From Morinoia aosen (lineage: Eukaryota > Arthropoda > Malacostraca > Amphipoda > Talitridae), in the NCBI GenBank assembly GCA_030386875.1, contig CM059563.1, positions 10,124,001 to 10,188,000 on the forward strand: a stretch of DNA of 64,000 nt. The letters are read 5' to 3'. Within the stretch, counting starts at the first letter, position 1; each line of letters starts with the position of its first letter. Below, piece after piece: positions 1-9,997 of this stretch. The translations under genes were made by a program, and so were the position numbers. A model generated the notes under the pieces. The model did not search any database. It was not told the origin of the DNA and saw only the letters and a program-made list of their open reading frames with translations.

Positions 1-1
1 T

Positions 2-325
2 GGGGCTGTGGGGAGCGCTGGACGTGACCTTTCGGTTCCTCGTGCGGACGGTCGCAGGTCTGAGCGGGATAGTGAGCGGCATATTGTGACGCAGCGTGTT
101 CGCTCTCTGGAACGCGTCACAACTGTCCCAGAAGATTTCGCGTCGCATATGTTGAAGAAATTTCCTATCCCGCGTGGCTTCCCAACTAAGCCACCTCCCG
201 CAGTGCCAATTCATACATGGGATGATAGACCCATAAGCCCCGTGCCGCCTGATCTGGCAACCGCTCTGAAAGAGGGTGCTGAGAAGGACTCCACGCGTGC
301 TAAATCTCGAACTGGTAAACCGTGA
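2..325 (+). pseudogene. C-terminal part of LINE ORF1
   Basis: This reading frame is open from the window start and ends at a TGA at 323-325, which overlaps the first codons of ORF2 by 4 nt. It is rich in Arg, Ser and Pro (for example KFPIPRGFPTKPPPAVP). In this type of LINE, ORF1 encodes a nucleic-acid-binding protein, often with CCHC zinc knuckles; no knuckle is visible in the part present, so the assignment rests on its position directly before ORF2. The N-terminal part is outside the window. Confidence 0.55.
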
Positions 326-3300
326 ACACCTGTATCCAATGGAATATTAGAGGATTTCGACGTAACTACGGAGATTTGAGGGCCCTCCTTGAGGAGTACC
401 AACCTTGGTGCGTTTGCCTCCAGGAGACCCTTCTTGGAAGCCTGAACCCTACACCCCCAAACAACTATTGCATTGAGGTTTTTTCCCCGGTGCCTAATCC
501 AGTGCCCGGAACGGGACTTGCAATACTTGTGCGGAGAGATGTGGGTTATAGTAAAATAACAATCAATACTGGACTACAGGCCCTGGCCCTCCGTTTGTGT
601 ATCGGGCAACGTATGGTCTCCGTATGCAATATCTATACATCACCTGGAGATCCCTTAACCTCACAGGACCTCATCCTTCTCAGTAACCAACTAGCAAGAC
701 CAGCGTTCATTCTTGGAGACGTAAATGCCAAACATGTTCGTTGGGGCAATTTGATAAATGATCGGCATGGCAGAGCGGTGGAAGAGTTTTTGGATGCTAC
801 CGAGTTGTGCCTGTTGAACACCGGAGCCCACACTCACTTTCATGTACAAAGCGGTACCTCCTCTGCAATCGACGTCAGTATGTGCACGCCCGACATTTTT
901 CCTGATACGCAGTGGTCTGTGCTTGAGGATACGTGTGGTAGTGACCACTATCCTATCCTTTTGAGTTTGGTACGGTACCAACCTGAGCCCGTGGATCCAC
1001 GCCTCAATTTTAAAAAGGCAAACTGGAAAAACTTCGAATCCTGCTCGCGAATGGAAGAACCAGATGAGAGTTGCAGTGTGGATGAGCTGGTCGATCACTT
1101 TGTCAGAACAGTGCGTGCGGCTGCCGACGCTGCCATCCCAAAGTCTCGGGGAGGCTGCCAGAAACATCGTGTTCCATGGTGGAACAACGAGTGTGCAATA
1201 GCTAATTGTGAACGGAAGCGAGCCTTGCGGCGCTACCAACGCACTAAAGAGCTGGCCCATAAGATCGCCTACAACCGAGCGAGGGCTCGAGCGCAACTAG
1301 TAAAGGATGAAGCGCGTAAGACATCGTGGCAGAAGTATGTCTCCGGCCTGAATACCGACACCCCTATGGCCAAGGTATGGCGGAGAGTGAACAAAATGAA
1401 GGGAAATTATGGACACAGGTCACTGTGTTTGGAAATTGATGGCTCTCTCACGGCAGATCCGGATCGCGTAGCAGAAGCTTTGGCTCGGAGCTTCTGTCGT
1501 GTCAGCAGCGGGTATCCCTCCTTGGCTCTCAGACGTCAACAAGAGCGGCAACCACTTGATTTTTTGATTAATTCCACCTACTCTTACAACGATCCCCTCA
1601 CAATGGTAGAGCTTTATTGTGCCTTAAAAAAGTGCAAAAACGCAGCCCCCGGGCCTGATGGTGTTTACTATCAAATGATGAAAAATGTGGATCATACGGC
1701 AATATCATTCCTTCTCTATATATACAACAAAATCTGGAGCACACACACATATCCGCAGCAATGGCGAACAGCAACAATCATGGCTTTTGCTAAGCCCAAC
1801 AAGCCTGCCTCTAACCCAGATAACTATCGACCTATTGCCCTGACTAGCTGCCTTGGTAAGCTGCTGGAAAAGATGGTAAATGTACGGCTCACGCGATGAC
1901 TGGAGGCCGAAGAACTGTTAAATCCCGTACAGTTTGGTTTCCGACAACACCGCGGAACCATAGATGCTCTGCTCCGTCTACAGAACTACCTGGTAACTAA
2001 TCTCGCAGAACGCCGACAGACTGTATGCGTTTTCTTCGACCTGCACAAGGCCTATGATGCTGCGTGGAGATATGGGATCCTCAAATCATTGCATGGAGGT
2101 GGACTCCGTGGTAATATGGCCTTGTATATCCAGGAGTTTCTTGGTGAGAGAACCTTCCGTGTTAGAGTGGGTGGTACTTTCTCCTCACTGCAGCTTCAGC
2201 GTGAAGGCCTGCCTCAAGGCAGCGTCATGAGTTGCTCGCTATTTAATGTCGCCTTGAACGGTATTACTTCGGTCCTCCCCCCTGGCATTTTAGCCCCTCT
2301 GTATGTGGACGATTTTATGCTGTACTCCTCATCTGCATTATTGCCTGCAGTGACTCGCAGAATGCAGAGAGCCATCAACAAAGTGAACAACTGGGCTCTT
2401 GAACATGGCTTCACCTTTTCTACTGAGAAGACTGTAGGCCTTCATTTCCAGGGACGTGGCCGATGTGATCCCCCTCGACTGGTGCTGGGGGAGGGACGGG
2501 TGGCTTTTGCGCACAGCGTCAAGTTTTTGGGGATGACTGTGGATGATAAGCTCACCTGGAAACCTCACTTGGCAGCCCTCAAGGTTGAGTGTGCTCGGAG
2601 AATGAATCTCCTTAAGTGTTTATCCGGAGTAGCGTGGGGAGCAGACCGAATGACGCTGTTGCGACTATATAGAACTCTTATCAGGAGTAAAATAGACTAC
2701 GGCTGCATAGTATATTAATATGCAAAAGAATCGACTCTGGCTAAACTGAACCCAGTGCACCATGCAGCTATCAGGCTAAGCACTGGTGCTTTTCGATCCT
2801 CACCCTCTTACAGCCTGTGCGTGGAGAGCGGAGAGCCTCCTCTGTGGCTTCGACGTGTGCAACTAACCTTGCAGTACCTAGCCAGGCTGGAACAAGTCCC
2901 GTTGTCTCCTGCATGGGTTAGTGTGCACGCGCCCCTTGGACGACACCTGCCTTTTCCCTATTTCATACCTTCGTCTGTGGACTACCCTGTGATTACAGCT
3001 GCTACGCAATTGAGACCCATGCAAATACTTCCAGTACTCTTAGAAAATACTGCGACGTGGCGCGTCCCTATAGATAGTTTTTGCCCCGGATGCCGGATGC
3101 CCAAGAAGGAATCCGTGCCAGACTACATCCTGAAGGGAATTTTTATGGACCATGTAATGGAAAAGCACGCTAAGTCTGTAAAGTTCTACACTGATGGATC
3201 TAAAACGGGAGATGCTGTAGGATGTGCTGCTGTGTCTGGGGAAAGGGTCAGTGCAAGGAAGCTGCTCCCAGAGTCATCAATTTTCACAGCAGAATTGTAG

Positions 3301-4017
3301 GGTGTGATGGAGGCGCTGAAGCTGATTGAGGAGTATCCATGTGGGCCCGTCACTATTTTCGTTGACTCAAAAAGTGTAATTGATGCCATACAGATGTATA
3401 ATAGTACGCACCCGCTCATTTCTGAAATTGTCGTGATGCTAATTAACTTTGCAAGTAGACGCAAGAGTGTCATGCTGTGCTGGGTGCCCGGACATGTGGG
3501 AGTATCTGGCAATGAGCGAGCTGACCATGAGGCTAAACGGGCTGCGGAGACAAACGAGGAGACGCTGAACTCGATGGTCCCTTTCCGAGACTACTACCCA
3601 CGGATAAAGGCTGCAGTGAGAAGCTTGTGGCAACAGGAGTGGGATAGAACAATTAACAATAAATTAAGAATTATAAAACCCACCGTACGTGAGTGGACAT
3701 CGTCTAGTTGTCGCCCTCGTCGGATGGAGGTGATACTCTGCCGCCTTCGTATTGGCCATACTCGTTTGACGCACGGGCACTTGATGGAGCGACAGCCGCA
3801 GCCTCGATGTGAGCGGTGCCTCCTTCCTCTGACTGTCAAACACTTTCTTGTTGAGTGCCCCCGGTATGCTGCTGCCAGGAGTGTGTGCTTCCCGAGACTG
3901 CGAGGTCCTGATGAGGATGTAATGACCGGAATGCTCAAGGAAATCGAGCGTTCAGCTTTCAGTGTGACGGCGCTTAAAATGTTTCTAGAGAAGTGCAACT
4001 TGATGTCTCAAATTTAG
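322..4017 (+). pseudogene. LINE ORF2: AP-endonuclease, reverse transcriptase, RNase H; three in-frame stops
   Basis: One frame runs through all segments. The endonuclease part (322 to about 970) shows LGDVNAKHVRWG and GSDHYPI. The reverse transcriptase shows NAAPGPDG, NYRPIALTS, FGFRQHRGT, LPQGSVMS and the catalytic YVDD. The RNase H part (about 3180-3540) shows YTDGSKTG, FTAEL, FVDSKSVIDA and GHVGVSGNERADHEA, which hold the expected acidic residues. A C-terminal Cys/His motif (CERCLLPLTVKHFLVECPR) follows. The frame is interrupted by TGA at 1897, TAA at 2716 and TAG at 3298 without any frameshift, so it decayed by substitution and should be inactive. Confidence 0.88.
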
Positions 4018-4111
4018 CCAGGAAAGGGACAGCGTAATCAAGGAACTTTTCACGTCTGAGATGTGGATGACTAAACTACAATATGGCCGGGTGCGCTGCG
4101 TAGATGCCTCT

Positions 4112-4169
4112 GGGGATTTCAGCGTGGGTAAGGCGCCCGGTCATAAATGGGTGGGCAGCTGAAATCCCC
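4112..4169 (+). repeat. Perfect 12-bp stem hairpin in LINE 3' UTR
   Basis: GGGGATTTCAGC at 4112-4123 is matched exactly by its reverse complement GCTGAAATCCCC at 4158-4169, with a 34-nt loop. It sits about 95 bp after the ORF2 stop. In many LINEs the 3' UTR folds into a structure bound by the element's own reverse transcriptase. That role is inferred here. Confidence 0.7.
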
Positions 4170-4517
4170 TACGGGGTTTTTGGCTGTCCTGTGTTTCGCG
4201 GATTGTGCGTCGCTCTGTAGATGATCTCTTCAAAGATCAACTAGGACTCTTATAAAATGACAATGATGTGGGTGGCAATTGAAGCGGTCTTTATGATGGC
4301 TGCTGTTGTGTTTCCATGATGGTTATTGTGACAAACTCTGAACAACATTTATATAGTGTGCTTTTGTGTAACGATGTGAATCCTGTATTTTAAACTGCGA
4401 GATCTACGGCGCGATATAGTACGAATTACTGAAGCGCTAGCAAATCAATGCTAATACTACTACTACTACTATTCTTTTGAATGTTGAAAATAAGGGTTGT
4501 TAGTAATAAGGCACATA

Positions 4518-5281
4518 CAGTGGTACCTCGAGATACGAGTTTAATTCGTTCCAGAACCAAGCTCGTAAGTCAATCAGCTCGTATCTCAAACGAATTTCTC
4601 CCATTTTCAATTTAATCCGTTCTGCACCTACGAAAAATTCCCAAACCATTGTAAATTATGAATAAAGATGTTTTTAAATAACAAATAAACATGCATAATT
4701 AACAAATCACTGTATCTCCTGCCAACTCCTTCTCTTTCACCCATACAAGCAGAAGCTTCTCCGCTTCCTTGAGGATATTTGTCCTTAATTGGGAAAGAAT
4801 TGCGGTTCCTTTTGCTGGTGTAGCACTCTTGATGGCACCCTTCTGCTTCAATATTGTACAAATTGTCGATGTACTACAGTCATAGATCTTTGCGAGTTCA
4901 ATCACTCGTACGCCACGGTCATGTTTTCCTGTTATTTCTTGCTTCAGTTCTATCGACATCTTCCTCTTCTTCCTGTGTCCTTAGCACTCACTTTCTTTGG
5001 CCCCATGATAACACACAAAAAAGTTCAGCAATTACACAAAAATAAAGCAAAAAAGAGAACAGCGCACAAGATACACTTTGACTAAAGGCGGGTAACACGT
5101 GCGACTGAGCGAGATATGCTCTCGGATGATGCTCGACCCTGCACGCCAACTAGCGAACCGCTCCGGAAACACGGCTTGTATCTCGGATTTGGGCTCGTAT
5201 CTTGAACAAAAATATGGCCCGAGCTCCGGCTCGTATCTCAAAAAACTCGTGTTAGGTTGCTCGCATCTCGAGGTACCACTG
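4518..5281 (-). mobile_element. pogo/Tigger-like DNA transposon, internally deleted
   Basis: The ends are near-perfect inverted repeats: CAGTGGTACCTCGAGATACG at 4518 and, on the other strand, CAGTGGTACCTCGAGATGCG ending at 5281. Both are flanked by TA (4516-4517 and 5282-5283), the target duplication of the Tc1/mariner-pogo superfamily. Several more copies of the CTCGTATCTC motif lie inside both ends. The interior carries only the N-terminal DNA-binding part of a transposase (separate entry). No catalytic DDE domain is present, so the copy is non-autonomous. Confidence 0.88.
4699..4959 (-). pseudogene. N-terminal fragment of Tigger/pogo transposase (CENP-B-like helix-turn-helix)
   Basis: An 86-codon minus-strand frame starts with MSIELKQEITGKHDRGVRVI, followed by ELAKIYDCSTSTICTILKQK. 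This is the layout of the first CENP-B/pogo-type helix-turn-helix (positively charged start, ELAK-Y--S-STI--ILK). It is followed by LLLVWVKEKELAGDTV, the start of the second (Tc5-type) DNA-binding domain. It then stops, and the DDE endonuclease is missing. Intact family members are around 500 residues. The fragment lies within the inverted-repeat element above. Confidence 0.75.
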
Positions 5282-5527
5282 TATAAGTTTTTATCTGAAC
5301 TGTAATATAATGGACAATGTATGTAATTGAATGCTGTTTTCATTTTTATTTCGATAATCTCTATGCATAACTTCATATTCATACTCGTATGCTGGGAGAG
5401 TCATAGCTACAGAGTTCACATGTGACGCGATCTCGGTTTATGATTTTCTTTCACCGTTACAATCAGCTTTGTGTGTAGCGTTATTTACATTCGGAGTACA
5501 ATTTAAATTTGAGTGTTTCCTTTGCAG

Positions 5528-5755
5528 TCCGTATACTTGAGCGGAGTGCAGAACTGCAGTCGTGAGCCTGTGCTGCGCAACATCCTGCGCCTCATGGAAG
5601 AGCGTGGCTTGCGCTGCAGGCTGCCTCTGCAGGAGCTGGAGCTCCTGCTGCAGGAGGAGCAAGAGGACGCTCAAATCTCCTCTCCTCCTCCTCCTCCCTC
5701 AGCTGCTGAGCAACACACAGCTCAAGAAAATAAGGTCACCGAAAATGCTCAGTGA
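5528..5755 (+). CDS. Terminal coding exon of an unrecognised upstream gene
   Basis: The polypyrimidine-rich acceptor TTTCCTTTGCAG ends at 5527. The phase-0 frame from 5528 runs 75 codons to TGA at 5753-5755. The protein is GC-rich and cellular in style: GVQNCSREPVLRNILRLMEE, then LPLQELELLLQEEQE, a run of five prolines and an acidic tail. An ATTAAA at 5816-5821 could serve as the polyadenylation signal. I do not recognise the family. Earlier exons must lie beyond the window, with the LINE at 1-4472 and the Tigger relic probably in its last intron. The opening phase is assumed; phase 0 is the only frame without early stops and with coding-like composition. Confidence 0.55.
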   Translation, partial: SVYLSGVQNCSREPVLRNILRLMEERGLRCRLPLQELELLLQEEQEDAQISSPPPPPSAAEQHTAQENKVTENAQ

Positions 5756-5815
5756 ATGCCAAGCAAATCTATGGCAAATACAAAGTCAAATCGTTTCTCA
5801 TATCATCGTCACTTG

Positions 5816-5821
5816 ATTAAA
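5816..5821 (+). promoter_or_regulatory. Possible poly(A) signal (ATTAAA)
   Basis: ATTAAA lies 60 bp after the stop codon of the terminal exon at 5528-5755. It is the common variant of the AATAAA signal, and no AATAAA lies nearby. The assignment depends on that exon being real. Confidence 0.35.
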
Positions 5822-8567
5822 GTTATCTTCCTGTTGAAAATTAGTTCATGTTCCGAGTGTTCAGCTATCGCTCATGTACTATTTCACCTCCCTGCTACTG
5901 CAAGGTACAAAAATATTTAGGGAGCTCAGGGAAACTGCCTGAATTAGAGGAGTTATTTTACGTCTAATATTAAGTTGACTGAATTTTCTGTATGTGAAGA
6001 TGGTATACTACATATAGCACTCCTAAATCGGAGGATGGAGTAAGAGGGAGTGATTCACAAGTGAAGAACCTCGTACAACCTCCGCAACGAGAGGAAATGG
6101 AGGTACACCTGAGGTATTTTTATGGAAGTTTTTTTCCAAATGAGGTTCTTTTTCCAAGATAAGGGAACTTTTAAACGTGCTCTAGCTTTAACACGGTAAC
6201 CGCCATGTGAGTCACCGATGATTCACTAAACTTATTATTATTCATAATGCTGCAGACCAACCAGATGGTCTCTCACAAACATAATTTTCATAAATATTTA
6301 AAGCCAAATGAAGACCCAATCCAGTTAATAATTGCTATTTTCAAAATTTTTTACGGCAATTGACTTTAAATTTGAGTTGAATATTGAACTTAGGTTTACC
6401 CATGGTGGTTAACGTGTTAAATCACATAACTGCGTATGTTTGACTGGTCGGTATTATATCACCAAACTTCTTTCGTTGCTAAATAAGTTGCCATCACCTG
6501 TAGGGTTTGCATTAAGAGTAAAGTCAAGTCTTTATCACAAAATCAATTTATTCTGCTTAATTTGTTATGTTCAATATGTCACCAGTGGCTACGTACCTAA
6601 ATTTTTCTGAATTAAACATTTCAGTGCCTACGCAATGATTTTTATTGCAGATATAATATCAGATATGAACGTTCATCTGTGGAGAAGCTCTTTAACTTCA
6701 AGTTTTCTCTACAGCAAAAGAATTTATTGTTGAAATGTATCAGCACTTTGTAAGCTCCGACTCCATGACGGGTATAGACCCACTGTTTGTTAAATATACC
6801 TTGAAAATCTTTTTTTGTGAGGCGAGTATGATAAACTATCTGCATGATTTGAAATACTCGCATTTAAAACATCACGTCTATCTGATGCGCACGAAGTCGA
6901 CATGGCCATAGCTGAAGTCAAGTTTTGAGCCATTTGGTTGACCACTTGAGTGATGTTTCAGATGGCTAACAACTTCTACCAATCATCACAGAAATTTAAA
7001 ATTGTGCAAATAATTTTGTAAATATGTATTTGCTCAAGTAAATCGAGCATGATTATATTTTAGTTTTTAAATAAGTCATAACTAAATCGCATCAAAAATT
7101 TTTCGTTGTAAAGGATACAACAGCAATGCCTTGCTCAGGCTGATACTGCTCAGCATATTCCAAGTCTCGTTCAGCTTCGATACGGAGGTAGCTCGTTTAC
7201 CAAACAGCCGGAACTGAGCGTTGTTGCATCAGTCATACTATCTAATTTTTGAACATTAAGAACCTGATGGAGTGTGAATGTACACAATACAATGCAGAAC
7301 CAGTTTTGGCTGTTTGTTAGTTCTCCAGAAAATGACATTTCTGATTGCCTGCTGCACTTCTGTTGATCAGCGGGAAGTTTCATAGTCTGGACTCTCGCAG
7401 CAACAATACTATAAGACTACAGTTATTTTGGGACTGCTTTTGTGAGAGTGAAATGAAGCTGGTTTACCTGCGTCTGTTCATTGTTGACTCTGAAAAAGTT
7501 TTAATTTATCAGATAATCATTTAGAATCAGGGGTTTGTACAATTAATTAATCGTTTGCGATTACTTTATTTTAGAGTAACTGAACTGTTTAGAAGTCTCA
7601 CTATGATTGTGTTAATAGAAAGAGTCACTGCCATCTTAAGCATTGTTTTCTTTACCTAACAGAATCAGTAAATGTGGTCCACCATAAACTCCTAACTGTG
7701 AGGTGTAGTGTGTTCGATTGGTTCGCAAATGATATCGTTGTAAGAAGCCCAACGAATTTATAGATACGGTTCTCAATTACACATTCAAGATACCAAAGAA
7801 ACTCGACTTCGGACAGTAAAAAAAAATAACGCTCTTCTCGGATACCTGCGTTTGGTTGTAGTAGCTTTCTTGCATGTTCTGCATAATTCATTCTTGGGAT
7901 TCATTTCTGTGCAGTTATAACCAGGAACTTCATTTTAATTTCATCGCCTGGGATCTTTTAATAGTGCAAAAGTATTCAACTTCGGTGATTCCCATGCATA
8001 TGAGAAAAACATTTAGAGAATTTTATCAAGACTGATAAATCATCGGCCGTTTCTCAATCAAATAATTGCTTCATTTTTGTTTTTGCGGATGTTGCTTAAC
8101 ATGTATGAGTTCGAGGTTTCTTATGGTGCCTCTTTTATTTCCTCATCCTTGATGCGCAAGTGCGAGACAGTGCAGGAATTCTGTGTTCGTGTAAAAAATA
8201 TATTTCACACCTAAATGTTCATGAACAGCACACGTGTGTAGTTACTCTAATTACGCTTAAGTTACGCTCGTCAACTTATCAAAACAGGAAATTGGGGTGA
8301 AAATGAGGTGCCTTCATTGGGAAAGTTCTCTCGCTCGTCTCGACAGAAAGGCAACCAGCGTAATTTGAAAGAAGAGTTATTTGAGAAGCACAAAAAACTG
8401 AAGCCCAAGTTCACGCTGGGATTGTCAGAGCACGTTTTTCTGTTGATCACACAAAATAGAATGTAGTTAACTGGCCATTGGCATAATAAATTTTTTGTTG
8501 ACAGTTACATGTTAACAGATGTTTATGGAAGTCTCAGGAAGCCGTTCGCTTGTACACCAACACATAA
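5822..8567. other. Intergenic, no recognisable feature
   Basis: AT-rich sequence with stop codons in all frames. I saw no coding-like stretch, tandem repeat or terminal-inverted-repeat element. A long undetected UTR or degenerate transposon cannot be excluded by eye. Confidence 0.5.
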
Positions 8568-8651
8568 GCTTCGAGCGACCAGCCGTCACCTCACGCAACG
8601 GTGGGCTTCGAGCAATCAGCCGCCACCACACGCAACGGCGAGCTTCGAGGC
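8568..8651 (+). repeat. 37-bp tandem repeat, about 2.3 copies
   Basis: Units begin GCTTCGAGC at 8568 and 8605, and GCTTCGAGG at 8642. They share the core CAGCCGYCACC and ACGCAACGG. The block is much richer in GC and CpG than its surroundings and lies directly upstream of the TATA-like site at about 8731. Confidence 0.8.
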
Positions 8652-8921
8652 GTCTTTCGGATTAACCTAAGCGGCACTCAACCACCAACTAGTGGGGACG
8701 CTTGCTCAGCGCGTTACCACCTTACCAGGCCCCATATAAGGAGGTACAGAAGAAACTCAGCCAGTCTTCTCACAGCGGCCCCGATCTTCATAACACTCAC
8801 CGAAGACCGAAGCCAGCAACAGTCTCTACTGCCTCTGCAGCCGCTTTGCACTCAATAGTCACTCTACCGCCATCCGTGCTGCAACTCCACATCGCGTGAC
8901 GGTCCTCCAAGACGTCCCTTG
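8652..8921 (+). promoter_or_regulatory. GC-rich promoter-like block; possible DCTN1 5' non-coding exon or solo LTR
   Basis: A TATAAG motif (about 8731-8737) is followed some 25-30 bp later by CTCAGCCAGTC, which resembles the arthropod initiator (TCAGT). GC-rich sequence then runs to a consensus-like 5' splice site, CTTG followed by GTGAGTTA, at about 8921. The DCTN1 start codon at 13407 is preceded by an acceptor-like TTTCTTCGACAG, so this block could be its first non-coding exon, with the LINE at 9998 lying in the first intron. A repeat-bearing upstream part plus TATA also fits an old LTR. No TG...CA ends or target duplication were found to decide. Confidence 0.3.
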
Positions 8922-9997
8922 GTGAGTTACTACCTGACAGCAATCTTTTCCTCGTGTGTCATCACTGTCGGCGATATTCCTAATAGAACTTCATTTATTC
9001 CAGTTGTTTTCTTACCCTTCCGGGTTCGTTGGTACCTCAGGCACTCGCTTCGGGCATTGATATTCCAAGTCCTTGGATATTCACAGTCTGCCGGAGCGTG
9101 AAGTAGCCTGAGGAAGAACACCACACGTTTTTCTTGCCAAATAGATTTCAATGAGCTTCATCATTCGTAAAAAAACTATCCTGTTTGCAAAAATTTGGTT
9201 TTGTCAACTTTTTCTAATTGTGGAATATAAAATAAAAACATATTGTCTGGTAACTACTGGGGAAAATGGAAACTGCAAAGGATAAGTGCCGAAAAGAAGT
9301 TAATATCCTCTAAGAGATATATAAAATTAACTTCAAGTAGAGTTGATGACCTCAAATATGTATCATATCAAAATAACAAGCAATCATAGTCCTAGTCATA
9401 ATCCTCATTTTCGAAGAAGTTTACTCTGGCGTTGGAACATAACAGAGACAATTATTTGGAGATATAGACAGCTACAAAAAAAAATTAGTGGTTATAGGCC
9501 ACAGTAATCTTACGTAGTGTCTAAATCTGCTATGATAAAGAAATTGTTCTATCTGTGAATTCCCGCAGGCGAAAAAAAGATAGAATTGGAATTATATTTT
9601 CCGGTAGTCACGCTGGCGGCCACGTAGAGTATCTATTTTATGTTCACAATGTAAACTGCAACCTGAAGTCCGTGGCTGTATCTCTTTCAGCGTAGTCTGC
9701 AGTACTTAGAGAAATTCTAGATGGTTATTTCAAGGGGATAAAACTGAGAGCTGTTAATATGATTTCAGACGAACAAAAATTTGTTCCTGCCATATGAATA
9801 CTTTCAGAAATAGAGTCAACATTAATACTGATATGCACAAAATAATGATGTTCATGGTAATATTTGTTAATACCGGTCGCAAATGCAACTTTCATATCCT
9901 TTTACAGGCTTATTGTAAAGGACGAATATCTTAGTAAACGAAAATAATTACTAAAAAAGATTAATGTATGACTTTTTAAGATTGAGGAAAAAAAATA
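8922..9997. other. Non-coding stretch before the LINE
   Basis: AT-rich DNA with no coding signal and no clear repeats. The first 250 bp keep moderately high GC and may belong to the promoter-like/LTR-like block at 8568-8921. Confidence 0.4.

Larger units (their letters stand above)
1..4472 (+). mobile_element. I-clade-like non-LTR retrotransposon (LINE) with RNase H, broken, cut by window start
   Basis: The element contains the end of ORF1 (to 325), a long ORF2 (322-4017) with endonuclease, reverse transcriptase and RNase H, and a 3' UTR of about 450 bp ending in a short TAC-rich run near 4450-4468. A ribonuclease H domain after the reverse transcriptase is known in the I, R1, LOA and related LINE groups; the ORF2 start (QWNIRGFRRNYGDLRALL) resembles I-type elements. 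The 5' end lies outside the window. It sits upstream of, and perhaps in an intron of, the gene whose last exon is at 5528. Clade assignment is by eye. Confidence 0.85.

Noticed and set aside
691..1296. 201-codon minus-strand frame
   Set aside because: Antisense shadow of the LINE ORF2 endonuclease region, with no domain of its own.
322..4017. Programmed stop readthrough in the LINE
   Set aside because: Three different stops without any shared readthrough context fit ordinary decay better.
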